Positions 1-7,387 of a DNA stretch of 64,000 nt are shown one piece after another; position 1 is the stretch's first letter; each line of letters begins with the position of its first letter. The notes beneath the pieces are model-generated. The model made no database searches, was not told the DNA's origin, and worked only from the letters and a program-made list of their open reading frames with translations. The DNA comes from Eubacterium sp. (GTDB lineage Bacteria > Bacillota > Clostridia > Oscillospirales > Acutalibacteraceae): contig JARHZA010000001.1 of the NCBI GenBank assembly GCA_029258375.1, positions 535,564 to 599,563 on the forward strand. Reading direction: 5' to 3'. The position numbers and the translations under genes were made by a program.

Positions 1-824
1 TTATATAGTTCATCTCTTCCGGCACAACCAATTGTCTCCATAACGCCCCATCGGTTTGCAACATCTAAATTTTCTTTTGTGCAAGATAGTTCAGGGTAAC
101 AAGCAATTGCAGCAGTTAAATGACCTGGCATATCAATTTCTGGTATAACTTCAATATTTAATTCTTTTGCATATTGAACTATTTCTTTAATATCTTCTTG
201 TGTGTAGAATAAACCTTTTCCGTATTCTGCGTCATCGTGAACTTCTTTGTGTTTTGGATAGCCAACAAGATTAAGTTGTGTGTTTTTACGAATAGAACCT
301 TTTTCTGTTAATAAAGGATATTTTTTTATTTCAACTCTCCAACCTTGGTCGTCAGTTAAGTGCCAATGAAAAACATTTAACTTTAAAAGAGCCATCATAT
401 CAAGTTGTTTTTTTACAAATTCTTTGCCAAAAAAGTGTCTTGCTTCGTCAAGCATAAATCCTCTGTGTGCAAAACGTGGTTCATCAACTATCGCACAGCA
501 GCTGAATTTTTTGCTTTTTCCTGCAGCAATTCCAGAAATTTGGAGTAATGTTTGAACTGCATAAAAAACGCCATTTAAGTCATTTGCTAAAATTAAAACT
601 TCATCATTATTTACATCAAGAATATAAGCTTCTTTTTTTATTTCTTCGGAATATTTTATAATAAAATTCTTTTTTGAATCTTTATTATCTTTGCTTGCAA
701 AATCAAAATATTTTTCAATTATTTTTTCTGCATCTTCAATTTCAAACTTTATACCCATTTTTTCATTAAATTCAAAATAAGTATCGTAAACCTTTAAATC
801 TTTTGGTTTTGGAATAATGTTCAT
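1..824 (-). CDS. beta-N-acetylhexosaminidase, GH20 (C-terminus outside window)
   Basis: The N-terminal 274 residues of a glycoside hydrolase family 20 enzyme, which removes terminal N-acetylglucosamine or N-acetylgalactosamine from glycans. Residues 1-110 form the small alpha/beta domain that precedes the barrel in this family. The catalytic barrel begins near RGFMLDEARHFF (121-132), followed by KLNVFHWHLTDDQGWR (148-163) and the EIDMPGH strand (229-235). The catalytic Asp-Glu pair would lie beyond base 1 and is not visible. No signal peptide is seen, so the enzyme is probably cytoplasmic and acts on imported amino-sugar oligosaccharides. The ATG start (822-824) has an AAGGAG site upstream. 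It follows the GH25 lysozyme gene but has its own promoter and is separated from it by a terminator. Confidence 0.93.
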   Translation of the reverse strand, partial: MNIIPKPKDLKVYDTYFEFNEKMGIKFEIEDAEKIIEKYFDFASKDNKDSKKNFIIKYSEEIKKEAYILDVNNDEVLILANDLNGVFYAVQTLLQISGIAAGKSKKFSCCAIVDEPRFAHRGFMLDEARHFFGKEFVKKQLDMMALLKLNVFHWHLTDDQGWRVEIKKYPLLTEKGSIRKNTQLNLVGYPKHKEVHDDAEYGKGLFYTQEDIKEIVQYAKELNIEVIPEIDMPGHLTAAIACYPELSCTKENLDVANRWGVMETIGCAGRDELY

Positions 825-879
825 ACCGGAACTCCTTGAAAGTTGCTTTTTTGAATTTTATACAAATCCATTGAGATGT

Positions 880-908
880 ATAGTAACATAGTAATTTAAT
901 TTAGTCAA
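880..908 (-). promoter_or_regulatory. promoter of the GH20 gene
   Basis: On the minus strand, TTGACT (908-903), a 17-nt spacer and TACTAT (885-880) preceded by TGT, an extended -10. Transcription would start about 50 nt upstream of the GH20 start codon. Assigned from sequence pattern only. Confidence 0.6.
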
Positions 909-937
909 TTTAATAATTATATTAAAAGACAAAAATA

Positions 938-964
938 AAACAGCCACTATAATAGTGGCTGTTT
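938..964 (-). terminator. intrinsic terminator after the GH25 gene
   Basis: Perfect 9-bp GC-containing stem (941-949 with 953-961) extended by A/T pairs, with a TAA loop. On the minus strand a T-rich tract follows. It lies just after the stop of the lysozyme gene and separates it from the GH20 gene. Confidence 0.85.
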
Positions 965-997
965 GTTACTTTAATATGAATATTAAACAGTTTAAAA

Positions 998-2548
998 TTA
1001 AACTTTTTTCATTTTTTTTAATTCATTTAAAAGTGCGTCTTTAACATTTTTATTTTCTACTTCGTTTATTTGTTTTAAGGCGTCATCATAATATTCATCT
1101 GTTTTATTTTTTTCAAATTTAGAAATTGCAATTTCAGCCTCTTTATATTTAATTACACCGCTTTTATTTGTCATTACAATATATTTGCCATTGTTTTTCA
1201 TATCGGTTTTCTTTACATAGTCATAATAAGAAATGTTTATATCTACTTTGCCACCATTTCCTGTTATACCGTCTACTGAACCTTTATCACTATATTGCCA
1301 CATACGAAACGGATGTTTAAAGTCTGTTTCATTAGAAGTGTAATGAGCCATCCAAATTTGATATTTTGAAAGTTTTGAATATTCTAATTGATTATAATAA
1401 AATGACTTGCTTGCATAAATTCCCGGTGTGTAACCAGAGTTCTTAACTGTTTCACAAAAAGCAGTTGCAATTTCTGTTCGTTCTTGTTTTGATAAACTAT
1501 CTGCTCGTCCATCGTGTTGTGGATTTGAAAATTCAGTGTCAAAATAAATAGGGTAGTCTATTTTGTATTGTTTTGCGTATCTAATGCATAAGCTTGCTTC
1601 TTCAATTGCTTCATCAATTGTAATTGCTTGGCTGAAAAAATAAAGTCCAATTGGCATATCTGCTGCAGATGCACCTTTAAGATTTTTTTCTAAATTTTTA
1701 TCAATCAATGCTGGCTTTATTGGATCTTTTGTGCCATAACCTCTAAAACCAACACGTATTATTGCATAATCTATTCCATCGTTTTTAACTTTTTGCCAAT
1801 CAATATCTCCGTTATAGTATGAAACATCAATCCCAACTTTAGATGCGTTTGCACCATATTCATTAAATAAATAGTTTCGACTGCCAATTTTTTGTATTCC
1901 TTTTAATGGATTGTGGTTATCATCAAAATAAAATTGAACGCCGTCAATTTGTTGCCATCCAATCAGATTTGATATGTCTGCATAGTAATATTTTGTGTAG
2001 TCAGAAGAAAAAGAATCCGAGGTTATAGGCTTATCTGGTTTGTTTTCTTCTGGTGGTTTGTTGTCATCGTGGTGGTCATCAATAGAAGGACCACTGCTGT
2101 CATTTCCATCCAGTGAACTGTCTGGCACTTTGTTCGGCCCTTTATCCTCATCTTTTGCAGAATTGCCTGTTGCTATGTTAACTTTTACATTTTTATCTGC
2201 AACAAAAGGTTTATGTTTTTCAGTAATAATTTTGCTGTTTTCTTCTGTTGTTGCAGAGGTTTCACCGTATGAATTTGTTTCGGTTAGTTCCTCCGTTGCA
2301 ATAACAGGAACTTCGTTTAAAACTGTTGTTGAATTTGTTTCATATTTATCTTTGTTAGGGAAAATATGAAATTTTGCAACTAAGATAGCTACTGAAATTA
2401 TAATTACTACTAATACAGTTATAAGAGATATAATTTGAGCCTTTGTTAACTTTTTCTTATTTTGTATTTCTATATTGTCTGCATTAGAATTTGCCTGTTT
2501 AGATTCTATATTATTATCATTTTCAAAGATTTTATCATCTTGTTCCAA
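998..2548 (-). CDS. membrane-anchored GH25 lysozyme (muramidase)
   Basis: 516 residues. A charged cytoplasmic N-terminus is followed by one membrane segment (about 39-60) and then an acidic, Ser/Asn/Pro-rich linker to about residue 185. A short aromatic GW-and-YLF stretch (about 195-233) resembles one cell-wall-binding repeat. The GH25 barrel starts at GIDVSYYNGDIDW (about 237) and carries the DxE catalytic motif in PIYFDTEF (about 334). This family cleaves the MurNAc-GlcNAc bond of peptidoglycan. A charged tail of about 60 residues follows the barrel. The start is TTG: GGAGGG lies 7 nt upstream and no better ATG is near. The enzyme should face the wall while tethered to the membrane, suggesting local wall remodelling rather than secretion as a free lysin. 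Confidence 0.9.
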   Translation of the reverse strand: MEQDDKIFENDNNIESKQANSNADNIEIQNKKKLTKAQIISLITVLVVIIISVAILVAKFHIFPNKDKYETNSTTVLNEVPVIATEELTETNSYGETSATTEENSKIITEKHKPFVADKNVKVNIATGNSAKDEDKGPNKVPDSSLDGNDSSGPSIDDHHDDNKPPEENKPDKPITSDSFSSDYTKYYYADISNLIGWQQIDGVQFYFDDNHNPLKGIQKIGSRNYLFNEYGANASKVGIDVSYYNGDIDWQKVKNDGIDYAIIRVGFRGYGTKDPIKPALIDKNLEKNLKGASAADMPIGLYFFSQAITIDEAIEEASLCIRYAKQYKIDYPIYFDTEFSNPQHDGRADSLSKQERTEIATAFCETVKNSGYTPGIYASKSFYYNQLEYSKLSKYQIWMAHYTSNETDFKHPFRMWQYSDKGSVDGITGNGGKVDINISYYDYVKKTDMKNNGKYIVMTNKSGVIKYKEAEIAISKFEKNKTDEYYDDALKQINEVENKNVKDALLNELKKMKKV

Positions 2549-2710
2549 ATGTTATCCCTCCTTTATGTTGGTGATTCATTCTAACATTATATAAAGATTA
2601 AAGTAAACAATAATTTTAAAATTTTAAAAAATAATATTACCTTTGATAACTTGTTTTAACAAAAATGTAAAATATGTGAAATACTAATAAACTAAATTTA
2701 CATAAAATAA

Positions 2711-2746
2711 AATGCTACTCATCAGTTTTGATAAGTAGCATTTTTA
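2711..2746 (-). terminator. intrinsic terminator after the DtxR-family gene
   Basis: Stem 2712-2719 with 2734-2741, continued by ATCA/TGAT after one mismatch. On the minus strand it is followed by a T-rich run. It abuts the stop codon of the regulator gene. Confidence 0.8.
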
Positions 2747-3121
2747 TTATTCAACATTGTTTTTTTCAAGGTGTTTTTTTATTGCATTAAATGAAGCATC
2801 ACTTATAATGTGTTCAATACGGCAAGCATCTTCAGCCGCAATTTCTTCATCAACACCAAGCCCTACAAACATTTTTGTAAGAACAGTATGTCGTTCAAAT
2901 ATTTTTCTTGCAATATTTAGTCCAGCATCAGTAAGAGTAATGTAACCATCTGAGTCTACAACGATGTAACCACCGTTTTTTAATATTCCAACAGCTCTAC
3001 TTACGCTTGGTTTTGTATAACCCATATGTTCAGCTATATCAACAGAACGAGTTGACTTGTTTTTCTTTGTTAAAACATATATGGTTTCTAAATACATTTC
3101 GCCGGATTCTTGTAAAGCCAT
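2747..3121 (-). CDS. DtxR/MntR-family metal-dependent transcriptional repressor
   Basis: 124 residues: an N-terminal winged helix-turn-helix (about 24-55, including the TKPSVSRAVGIL recognition helix) followed by the metal-binding and dimerisation domain. It lacks the C-terminal SH3-like domain of corynebacterial DtxR, so it is the short form. Residues H78 and the run DACRIEHIISD (C100, E103, H104) match the metal ligands of the iron-sensing DtxR/IdeR branch better than those of manganese MntR; this is an inference from memory of the families. It is transcribed divergently from the feo genes and has its own promoter (3163-3191). With iron bound it probably represses feo through the repeated palindromes at 3297-3343 and 3938-3953. 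An AGGAG site precedes the ATG. Confidence 0.9.
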   Translation of the reverse strand: MALQESGEMYLETIYVLTKKNKSTRSVDIAEHMGYTKPSVSRAVGILKNGGYIVVDSDGYITLTDAGLNIARKIFERHTVLTKMFVGLGVDEEIAAEDACRIEHIISDASFNAIKKHLEKNNVE

Positions 3122-3162
3122 AACCGATTCTCCTTTTTAAATTTGCTATTGCTTATTAAAAA

Positions 3163-3191
3163 ATCATATCATATTATCATAATTAAATCAA
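3163..3191 (-). promoter_or_regulatory. promoter of the DtxR-family gene
   Basis: Minus strand: TTGATT (3191-3186), 17-nt spacer, TATGAT (3168-3163) preceded by TGA (extended -10). No copy of the feo palindrome overlaps it, so autoregulation through that site is not evident. Confidence 0.6.
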
Positions 3192-3260
3192 GTTAAAGCA
3201 AAAATCAAACTTTATACACTTGTTATACATAATTAATAATTATGTTTTGTGAAAAATCTA

Positions 3261-3289
3261 TTGACAATTTGTAAACAAAGGAATATTAT
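3261..3289 (+). promoter_or_regulatory. feo operon promoter
   Basis: Consensus TTGACA (3261-3266), exactly 17 nt, TATTAT (3284-3289). The predicted start of transcription, near 3296, sits at the edge of the first operator, a position suited to repression. Confidence 0.75.
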
Positions 3290-3296
3290 ATATACG

Positions 3297-3312
3297 GTTA
3301 GTTAGTGCTAAC
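3297..3312 (+). promoter_or_regulatory. feo operator copy 1, GTTAG-N6-CTAAC
   Basis: A 16-bp palindrome GTTAG-N6-CTAAC directly at the predicted +1. It resembles the TTAG/CTAA half-sites of DtxR-family operators. The same pattern recurs at 3328 and 3938. Binding by the adjacent DtxR-type regulator is inferred. Confidence 0.65.
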
Positions 3313-3327
3313 TACTTGTGTGAAAGA

Positions 3328-3343
3328 GTTAGCAAATGCTAAT
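3328..3343 (+). promoter_or_regulatory. feo operator copy 2, GTTAG-N6-CTAAT
   Basis: Second copy of the 16-bp element. Its centre is 31 bp from that of copy 1, about three helical turns, so two dimers could bind the same DNA face. The inner bases extend the palindrome to TTAGCA/TGCTAA. Confidence 0.6.
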
Positions 3344-3430
3344 ATTTTTTGTTTTTAAAATATTGTTGCAAATATGCAATAATTTAAAACCTAAATAAAT
3401 TTAATGTAATAAAGAGGAAAGTAATTTAAA

Positions 3431-3643
3431 ATGATGCCTTTAATTCTTGCAAACATTGGGGAAGAAAATATCATAAAAAGAGTTAGTGGTAAACCAGAAG
3501 TTAAAAAACATCTTGAAAATTTGGGCTTTGTTGCTGGTGGCACAGTTACAGTTATAAATACAATTGGCGGAAATTTGATTGTAAATGTTAAAGAAGCAAG
3601 AGTTGCAATCAGCAAAGAGATGGCTCAAAAAATTATGGTTTAA
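3431..3643 (+). CDS. feoA: FeoA-domain protein, first copy
   Basis: 70-residue SH3-like FeoA protein, an accessory of the ferrous iron transporter FeoB, thought to act at its cytoplasmic face. The family pattern of a Gly-rich turn (LGFVAGGTVTVI, about 31-42) and a terminal beta strand (EARVAISKEMAQKIMV) is present. It is first in the operon, about 135 nt from the predicted transcript start. The Shine-Dalgarno AGAGGAA is 11 nt from the ATG, a long spacing. A second in-frame ATG follows immediately, so the first Met may be dispensable. A second, diverged feoA gene follows. Two adjacent feoA genes are common in Clostridia. Confidence 0.88.
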   Translation: MMPLILANIGEENIIKRVSGKPEVKKHLENLGFVAGGTVTVINTIGGNLIVNVKEARVAISKEMAQKIMV

Positions 3644-3674
3644 TTTATTTAAAATAACTTAGGAGGATATAAAA

Positions 3675-3899
3675 ATGACACTAAGAGAAGCAAAGATTGG
3701 CCAAACAGTTAAGGTTGTTAAACTTAACGGTGTTGGAGCAGTAAAACGCCGTATAATGGATATGGGTATTACAAAGGGTGTTGAAATCTTTATTAGAAAA
3801 GTTGCACCACTTGGCGATCCTGTAGAAATAACTGTTAGAGGTTATGAATTATCTTTAAGAAAAGCCGATTCAGAAATGATTGAAATTGAAGTTGAATAA
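3675..3899 (+). CDS. feoA: FeoA-domain protein, second copy
   Basis: 74-residue FeoA. Seen here: MTLREAKIGQTVKVVKLNG at the N-terminus, the conserved RRIMDMGITKGVEI turn (about 25-38), then APLGDPVEITVRGYELSLR. This is the more canonical copy of the two. A strong AGGAGG site precedes the ATG. It is 31 nt downstream of the first feoA and 72 nt upstream of feoB, with a third operator copy in the latter gap. Its expected role is to bind or regulate the FeoB G domain during Fe(II) uptake. Confidence 0.93.
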   Translation: MTLREAKIGQTVKVVKLNGVGAVKRRIMDMGITKGVEIFIRKVAPLGDPVEITVRGYELSLRKADSEMIEIEVE

Positions 3900-3937
3900 T
3901 TAAATAAATTTAAAACTTAATTATATTATAAATGCGA

Positions 3938-3953
3938 GTTAGCAAAAACTAAC
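3938..3953 (+). promoter_or_regulatory. feo operator copy 3 before feoB, GTTAG-N6-CTAAC
   Basis: Third copy of the 16-bp palindrome, located 19 nt upstream of the feoB start codon inside the operon. It could act as a roadblock or control an internal feoB promoter. In RNA the arms could also pair and affect the feoB ribosome binding site. Confidence 0.55.
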
Positions 3954-3971
3954 TTAGAAGGAGAGAACGAT

Positions 3972-6143
3972 ATGAGCATAAAAATAGCTCTTGCCGGTAA
4001 CCCAAATAGCGGTAAGACAACACTGTTTAATGCGTTAACTGGTTCAAGTCAATATGTTGGTAACTGGCCAGGCGTTACAGTAGAGAAAAAAGAAGGTAAA
4101 CTAAAAAAACATAGTGATGTAACAATTACTGACCTTCCAGGTATTTATTCATTATCACCATATACCTTGGAAGAAGTTGTTGCAAGAAATTATTTAATAA
4201 ATGAACGACCAGATGCAATTCTTAATATTGTTGATGGTACAAACCTTGAAAGAAACCTTTATCTTACAACACAGCTTACGGAACTTGGTATCCCAGTTGT
4301 AATTGCTATCAATATGATGGATGTTGTTAAGAAAAATGGCGACAAAATCAATACAGAGCAGTTAAGCAGAGAACTTGGATGCAAAATAGTTGAAATTTCT
4401 GCACTTAAAGGTCTTTCTGTAAATGATGCCGCAGAAGCTGCAATTTCAGCTGCAAAAACTGGCAAATCAATGCCTAAACATACTTTTTCTGGCAGTGTTG
4501 AACACGCAATAGCACATATTGAAGAGGCAGCAGTACATGGTATGCCAGAAGAACAACAAAGATGGTATGCAGTTAAAATTTTTGAACGTGATGAAAAAGT
4601 TTTAGAACAATTAAAACTTGATGACAAGACTTTAAGTCACATTGAAGCAGATATAGCAGCAGTTGAAGATGAGATGGATGATGATTCAGAAAGTATCATC
4701 ACTAATGAAAGATACATATTTATAGCTGATCTTATGAAAAGCAGCTATAAGAAAAAGAGCAAAGGTCAACTTACTACATCTGATAAAATAGATAAAATTG
4801 TTACAAACAGAATTTTGGCTCTTCCAATTTTCGTTTTAATTATGTGGTTTGTTTACTATATTTCTATTGGCTCAATAGGTGACTGGGTTACAAACTTTAT
4901 GAATGATACACTCTTTGCTGAATGGATTGTTCCTGGTGTTGCATCTGGTCTTGAGGCTATTGGTTGTGCATCTTGGCTCGTTTCACTTGTTTCAGAGGGT
5001 ATTATCGGTGGTGTAGGTGCAGTTCTTGGATTCGTACCTCAAATGTTAATCTTGTTTCTTCTTCTTTCAATCCTTGAAGATTGTGGATATATGGCACGTG
5101 TTGCATTTATTATGGATAGAATTTTCCGTAAATTTGGTCTTTCTGGTAAGAGCTTTATTCCAATGCTTGTTGCTACCGGTTGTGGCGTTCCTGGAATTAT
5201 GGCAAGCCGTACAATTGAACAAGACCGTGACCGTAAAATGACTATTATGACAACAGGGTTTATTCCTTGTGGTGCTAAAATGCCAATTGTTGGTTTGATT
5301 GCTGGTGCTCTCTTTGGTGGTTCAGCTTGGGTTGCAACTGGTGCTTACTTCCTTGGCGTATGTGCAGTAATTGTTTCTGGTATTATTTTAAAGAAAACAA
5401 AGCCTTTTGCCGGCGACCCTGCTCCATTTGTTATGGAACTTCCTTCATACCACGCACCTGTTGCAAACAATATCTTCCGTGCAACTTGGGAACGTGGATG
5501 GTCATTCATCAAACGTGCTGGTACAGTAATTGTTGCTGCAAGTGTTGTTGTTTGGGTTCTTAACTCACTTTCATTTGAAGGTGGTTTCCACTATATTACA
5601 GATGATTTTGGTGGTGCATCAATTCTTGAAGTTATTGGTGGCGGAATTGCTTGGTTATTTAAACCTCTTGGATTCGGTAACTGGCAAGCAGCTGTTGCAA
5701 CTATTCTTGGTCTTGTTGCTAAAGAAGAAGTTGTTGGCGTATTTGGTTCACTTTCATCAATGGCTGATGCAGACCTTGCACTTGAACTTGCAGAAGAAAG
5801 TTCACAAAAACTTGCAATTATTGGTCAAGAATTCTTTAATGGCAGCCAACTTTCAGGCTTATCATTCCTTGTATTCAACTTACTCTGTGCTCCTTGTTTC
5901 GCAGCAATGGGTGCTATCAAACGTGAAATGAACAACCCTAAATGGGCTATTGGTGCAATCGCATATATGTGTGTATTTGCTTATGCAGTTTCATTTATGG
6001 TTTACCAATTTGGTGCTTGGTTTGTTGGTGCTGGAAATGTTTTAGGCACAATAATCGCAGCAGTTGTTCTTGCAACATTTATTTACTTACTTGTTCGTAA
6101 AAATAAGTATGATGAAAATACATTAACAGTAAAAACAAAATAA
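3972..6143 (+). CDS. feoB: ferrous iron transporter FeoB
   Basis: 723-residue inner-membrane Fe(II) transporter. The cytoplasmic G domain shows G1 GNPNSGKT (9-16), G3 DLPG (54-57) and G4 NMMD (114-117). A helical spacer follows, to about residue 270. The rest is the polytopic membrane region with two Gate domains, including the Cys-containing segments VATGCGVPGIMASR and FNLLCAPCFAAMGAIKREM that line the iron path in this family. GAAGGAG lies 8 nt before the ATG. The length is normal. It is co-transcribed with both feoA genes and the small Cys-rich gene downstream, and is probably iron-repressed by the divergent DtxR-type protein. Confidence 0.97.
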   Translation: MSIKIALAGNPNSGKTTLFNALTGSSQYVGNWPGVTVEKKEGKLKKHSDVTITDLPGIYSLSPYTLEEVVARNYLINERPDAILNIVDGTNLERNLYLTTQLTELGIPVVIAINMMDVVKKNGDKINTEQLSRELGCKIVEISALKGLSVNDAAEAAISAAKTGKSMPKHTFSGSVEHAIAHIEEAAVHGMPEEQQRWYAVKIFERDEKVLEQLKLDDKTLSHIEADIAAVEDEMDDDSESIITNERYIFIADLMKSSYKKKSKGQLTTSDKIDKIVTNRILALPIFVLIMWFVYYISIGSIGDWVTNFMNDTLFAEWIVPGVASGLEAIGCASWLVSLVSEGIIGGVGAVLGFVPQMLILFLLLSILEDCGYMARVAFIMDRIFRKFGLSGKSFIPMLVATGCGVPGIMASRTIEQDRDRKMTIMTTGFIPCGAKMPIVGLIAGALFGGSAWVATGAYFLGVCAVIVSGIILKKTKPFAGDPAPFVMELPSYHAPVANNIFRATWERGWSFIKRAGTVIVAASVVVWVLNSLSFEGGFHYITDDFGGASILEVIGGGIAWLFKPLGFGNWQAAVATILGLVAKEEVVGVFGSLSSMADADLALELAEESSQKLAIIGQEFFNGSQLSGLSFLVFNLLCAPCFAAMGAIKREMNNPKWAIGAIAYMCVFAYAVSFMVYQFGAWFVGAGNVLGTIIAAVVLATFIYLLVRKNKYDENTLTVKTK

Positions 6144-6167
6144 TAAAAATTATAAGGAGGCAAAAGT

Positions 6168-6359
6168 ATGAATCTTCCAACCATTATTGTATTATCAATA
6201 GTTATTGCAGTTTTAGTTGCAATAATTGTTAGAGAAGTACGTAACAAGAAAAATGGTAAAAGTTCTTGCTCATGCGGCGAAAATTGTGGTGCTTGTGGTA
6301 TGAATTGCTCTTGCCACTCACAAACAACAAATAATCAAAAACCACAAGAACAAGAATAA
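6168..6359 (+). CDS. FeoB-associated Cys-rich membrane protein
   Basis: 63 residues: one N-terminal membrane helix (about 4-22), a basic patch, then a Cys-rich stretch with six cysteines (CSCGENCGACGMNCSC) and a polar Gln-rich tail. This matches the small FeoB-associated family found after feoB in Clostridia, whose function is unproven; metal binding near the transporter is the usual guess. It follows feoB by 24 nt with an AAGGAGG ribosome site and is the last gene before the terminator. Confidence 0.85.
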   Translation: MNLPTIIVLSIVIAVLVAIIVREVRNKKNGKSSCSCGENCGACGMNCSCHSQTTNNQKPQEQE

Positions 6360-6406
6360 AACTTGTAAAAATAATACTTCTACAAATAATAATTTAGTTA
6401 AATAAA

Positions 6407-6449
6407 ACAAAAGACCTCTTGGTGCTAATAACATCAAGAGGTCTTTTGT
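6407..6449. terminator. bidirectional terminator between feo operon and yebC
   Basis: A perfect 15-bp inverted repeat (6407-6421 with 6435-6449) with a 13-nt loop between convergent genes. The A/T ends give a short U run in both directions. Confidence 0.8.
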
Positions 6450-6494
6450 TGTAAATGTTATAATTTAAAACGAAACGCTTATTAAGTTAAAAAA

Positions 6495-7238
6495 TTAACC
6501 TTCGTATTCGTCTTCGTTTTCCCAGTTGTGCCAAATGTTTTGAACGTCGTCATTTTCTTCAAACATTTCAATCATACGGCTCATTTTCATCATATCTTCT
6601 TCGTTTTCAAGACGAACATATGTTGCAGGAATATATGCTGGTTCACTTGATAATGTTTTATAACCTTTTTCTTCAAGGTCATCACGAATAGCACCAACAT
6701 CATTTGCTTCTGTTCTGATTTCGAAAACATCTTCATCATCTGCAATAAAGTCTGTTGCGCCTGCTTCAATAGCAGTCATCATAAGTTCTTCTTCATCAAC
6801 GTCTTCTTTTTCAACAAGAATAACGCCTTCACGGTTAAACATAAATGTAACAGAACCCTGTGTACCCATATTTCCGCCTGCTTTATCAAAGTAATGTCTT
6901 ACTTCGCCTGCTGTGCGGTTTCTGTTGTCTGTAAGAGCCTCAACAACAACTGCAATACCGTTTGGGCCGTATCCTTCGTAAACGATTTCTTCGTAGTCAG
7001 CACCGTTTGAATCTCCGGCAGCTTTTTTAAGCATACGATCAATGTTATCGTTAGGAACGTTGTTTTGTTTTGCTTTAGCAATAACGTCTTTTAATCTTGT
7101 ATTAACAGAAGGGTCAGGGCCACCGTTTTTAACTGCAACTGCGAGTTCACGACCAATTTTAGTAAATACTTTAGCTCTTGCTGCGTCGTTTGCACCTTTT
7201 TTTCTTTTAATGGTGCTCCATTTTGAATGTCCGCTCAT
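6495..7238 (-). CDS. yebC: YebC/PmpR-family regulatory protein
   Basis: 247 residues starting at MSGHSKWSTIKRKKG, the hallmark N-terminus of the family. Also visible are the NVPNDNIDRMLKKA and EVRHYFDKAGGNMGTQGSVTFMF segments and the acidic C-terminal domain. The family was described as transcriptional regulators; recent work ties it to translation of proline-rich stretches. A longer reading from 7277 is possible, but the ATG at 7238 has a proper AAGGAGTG site and the conserved N-terminus, so I chose it. It is a single gene, divergent from glyA and convergent with the feo operon. Confidence 0.95.
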   Translation of the reverse strand: MSGHSKWSTIKRKKGANDAARAKVFTKIGRELAVAVKNGGPDPSVNTRLKDVIAKAKQNNVPNDNIDRMLKKAAGDSNGADYEEIVYEGYGPNGIAVVVEALTDNRNRTAGEVRHYFDKAGGNMGTQGSVTFMFNREGVILVEKEDVDEEELMMTAIEAGATDFIADDEDVFEIRTEANDVGAIRDDLEEKGYKTLSSEPAYIPATYVRLENEEDMMKMSRMIEMFEENDDVQNIWHNWENEDEYEG

Positions 7239-7267
7239 TTTACACACTCCTTTAAAAATCTGCAACA

Positions 7268-7296
7268 ATTTTATCACATATACGTTTACCTTTCAA
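7268..7296 (-). promoter_or_regulatory. yebC promoter
   Basis: Minus strand: TTGAAA (7296-7291), 17 nt, TAAAAT (7273-7268) preceded by TGA. The start of transcription would be about 25 nt upstream of the yebC ATG. Confidence 0.6.
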
Positions 7297-7310
7297 GTGT
7301 AAAAATAATG

Positions 7311-7339
7311 TTGTATATTTTAAATAGGTATGGTATTAT
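7311..7339 (+). promoter_or_regulatory. glyA promoter
   Basis: TTGTAT (7311-7316), 17 nt, TATTAT (7334-7339) preceded by TGG (extended -10). Back to back with the yebC promoter. Confidence 0.55.
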
Positions 7340-7387
7340 TAAAAAGTATAAATTAGTAATTTAATTATATGCAAGGAGAGATTAAAA

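Noticed and set aside
2040..2369. Plus-strand Ser/Leu-rich ORF opposite the lysozyme linker
   Set aside because: It is the antisense shadow of the acidic low-complexity linker, with no ribosome site or family features.
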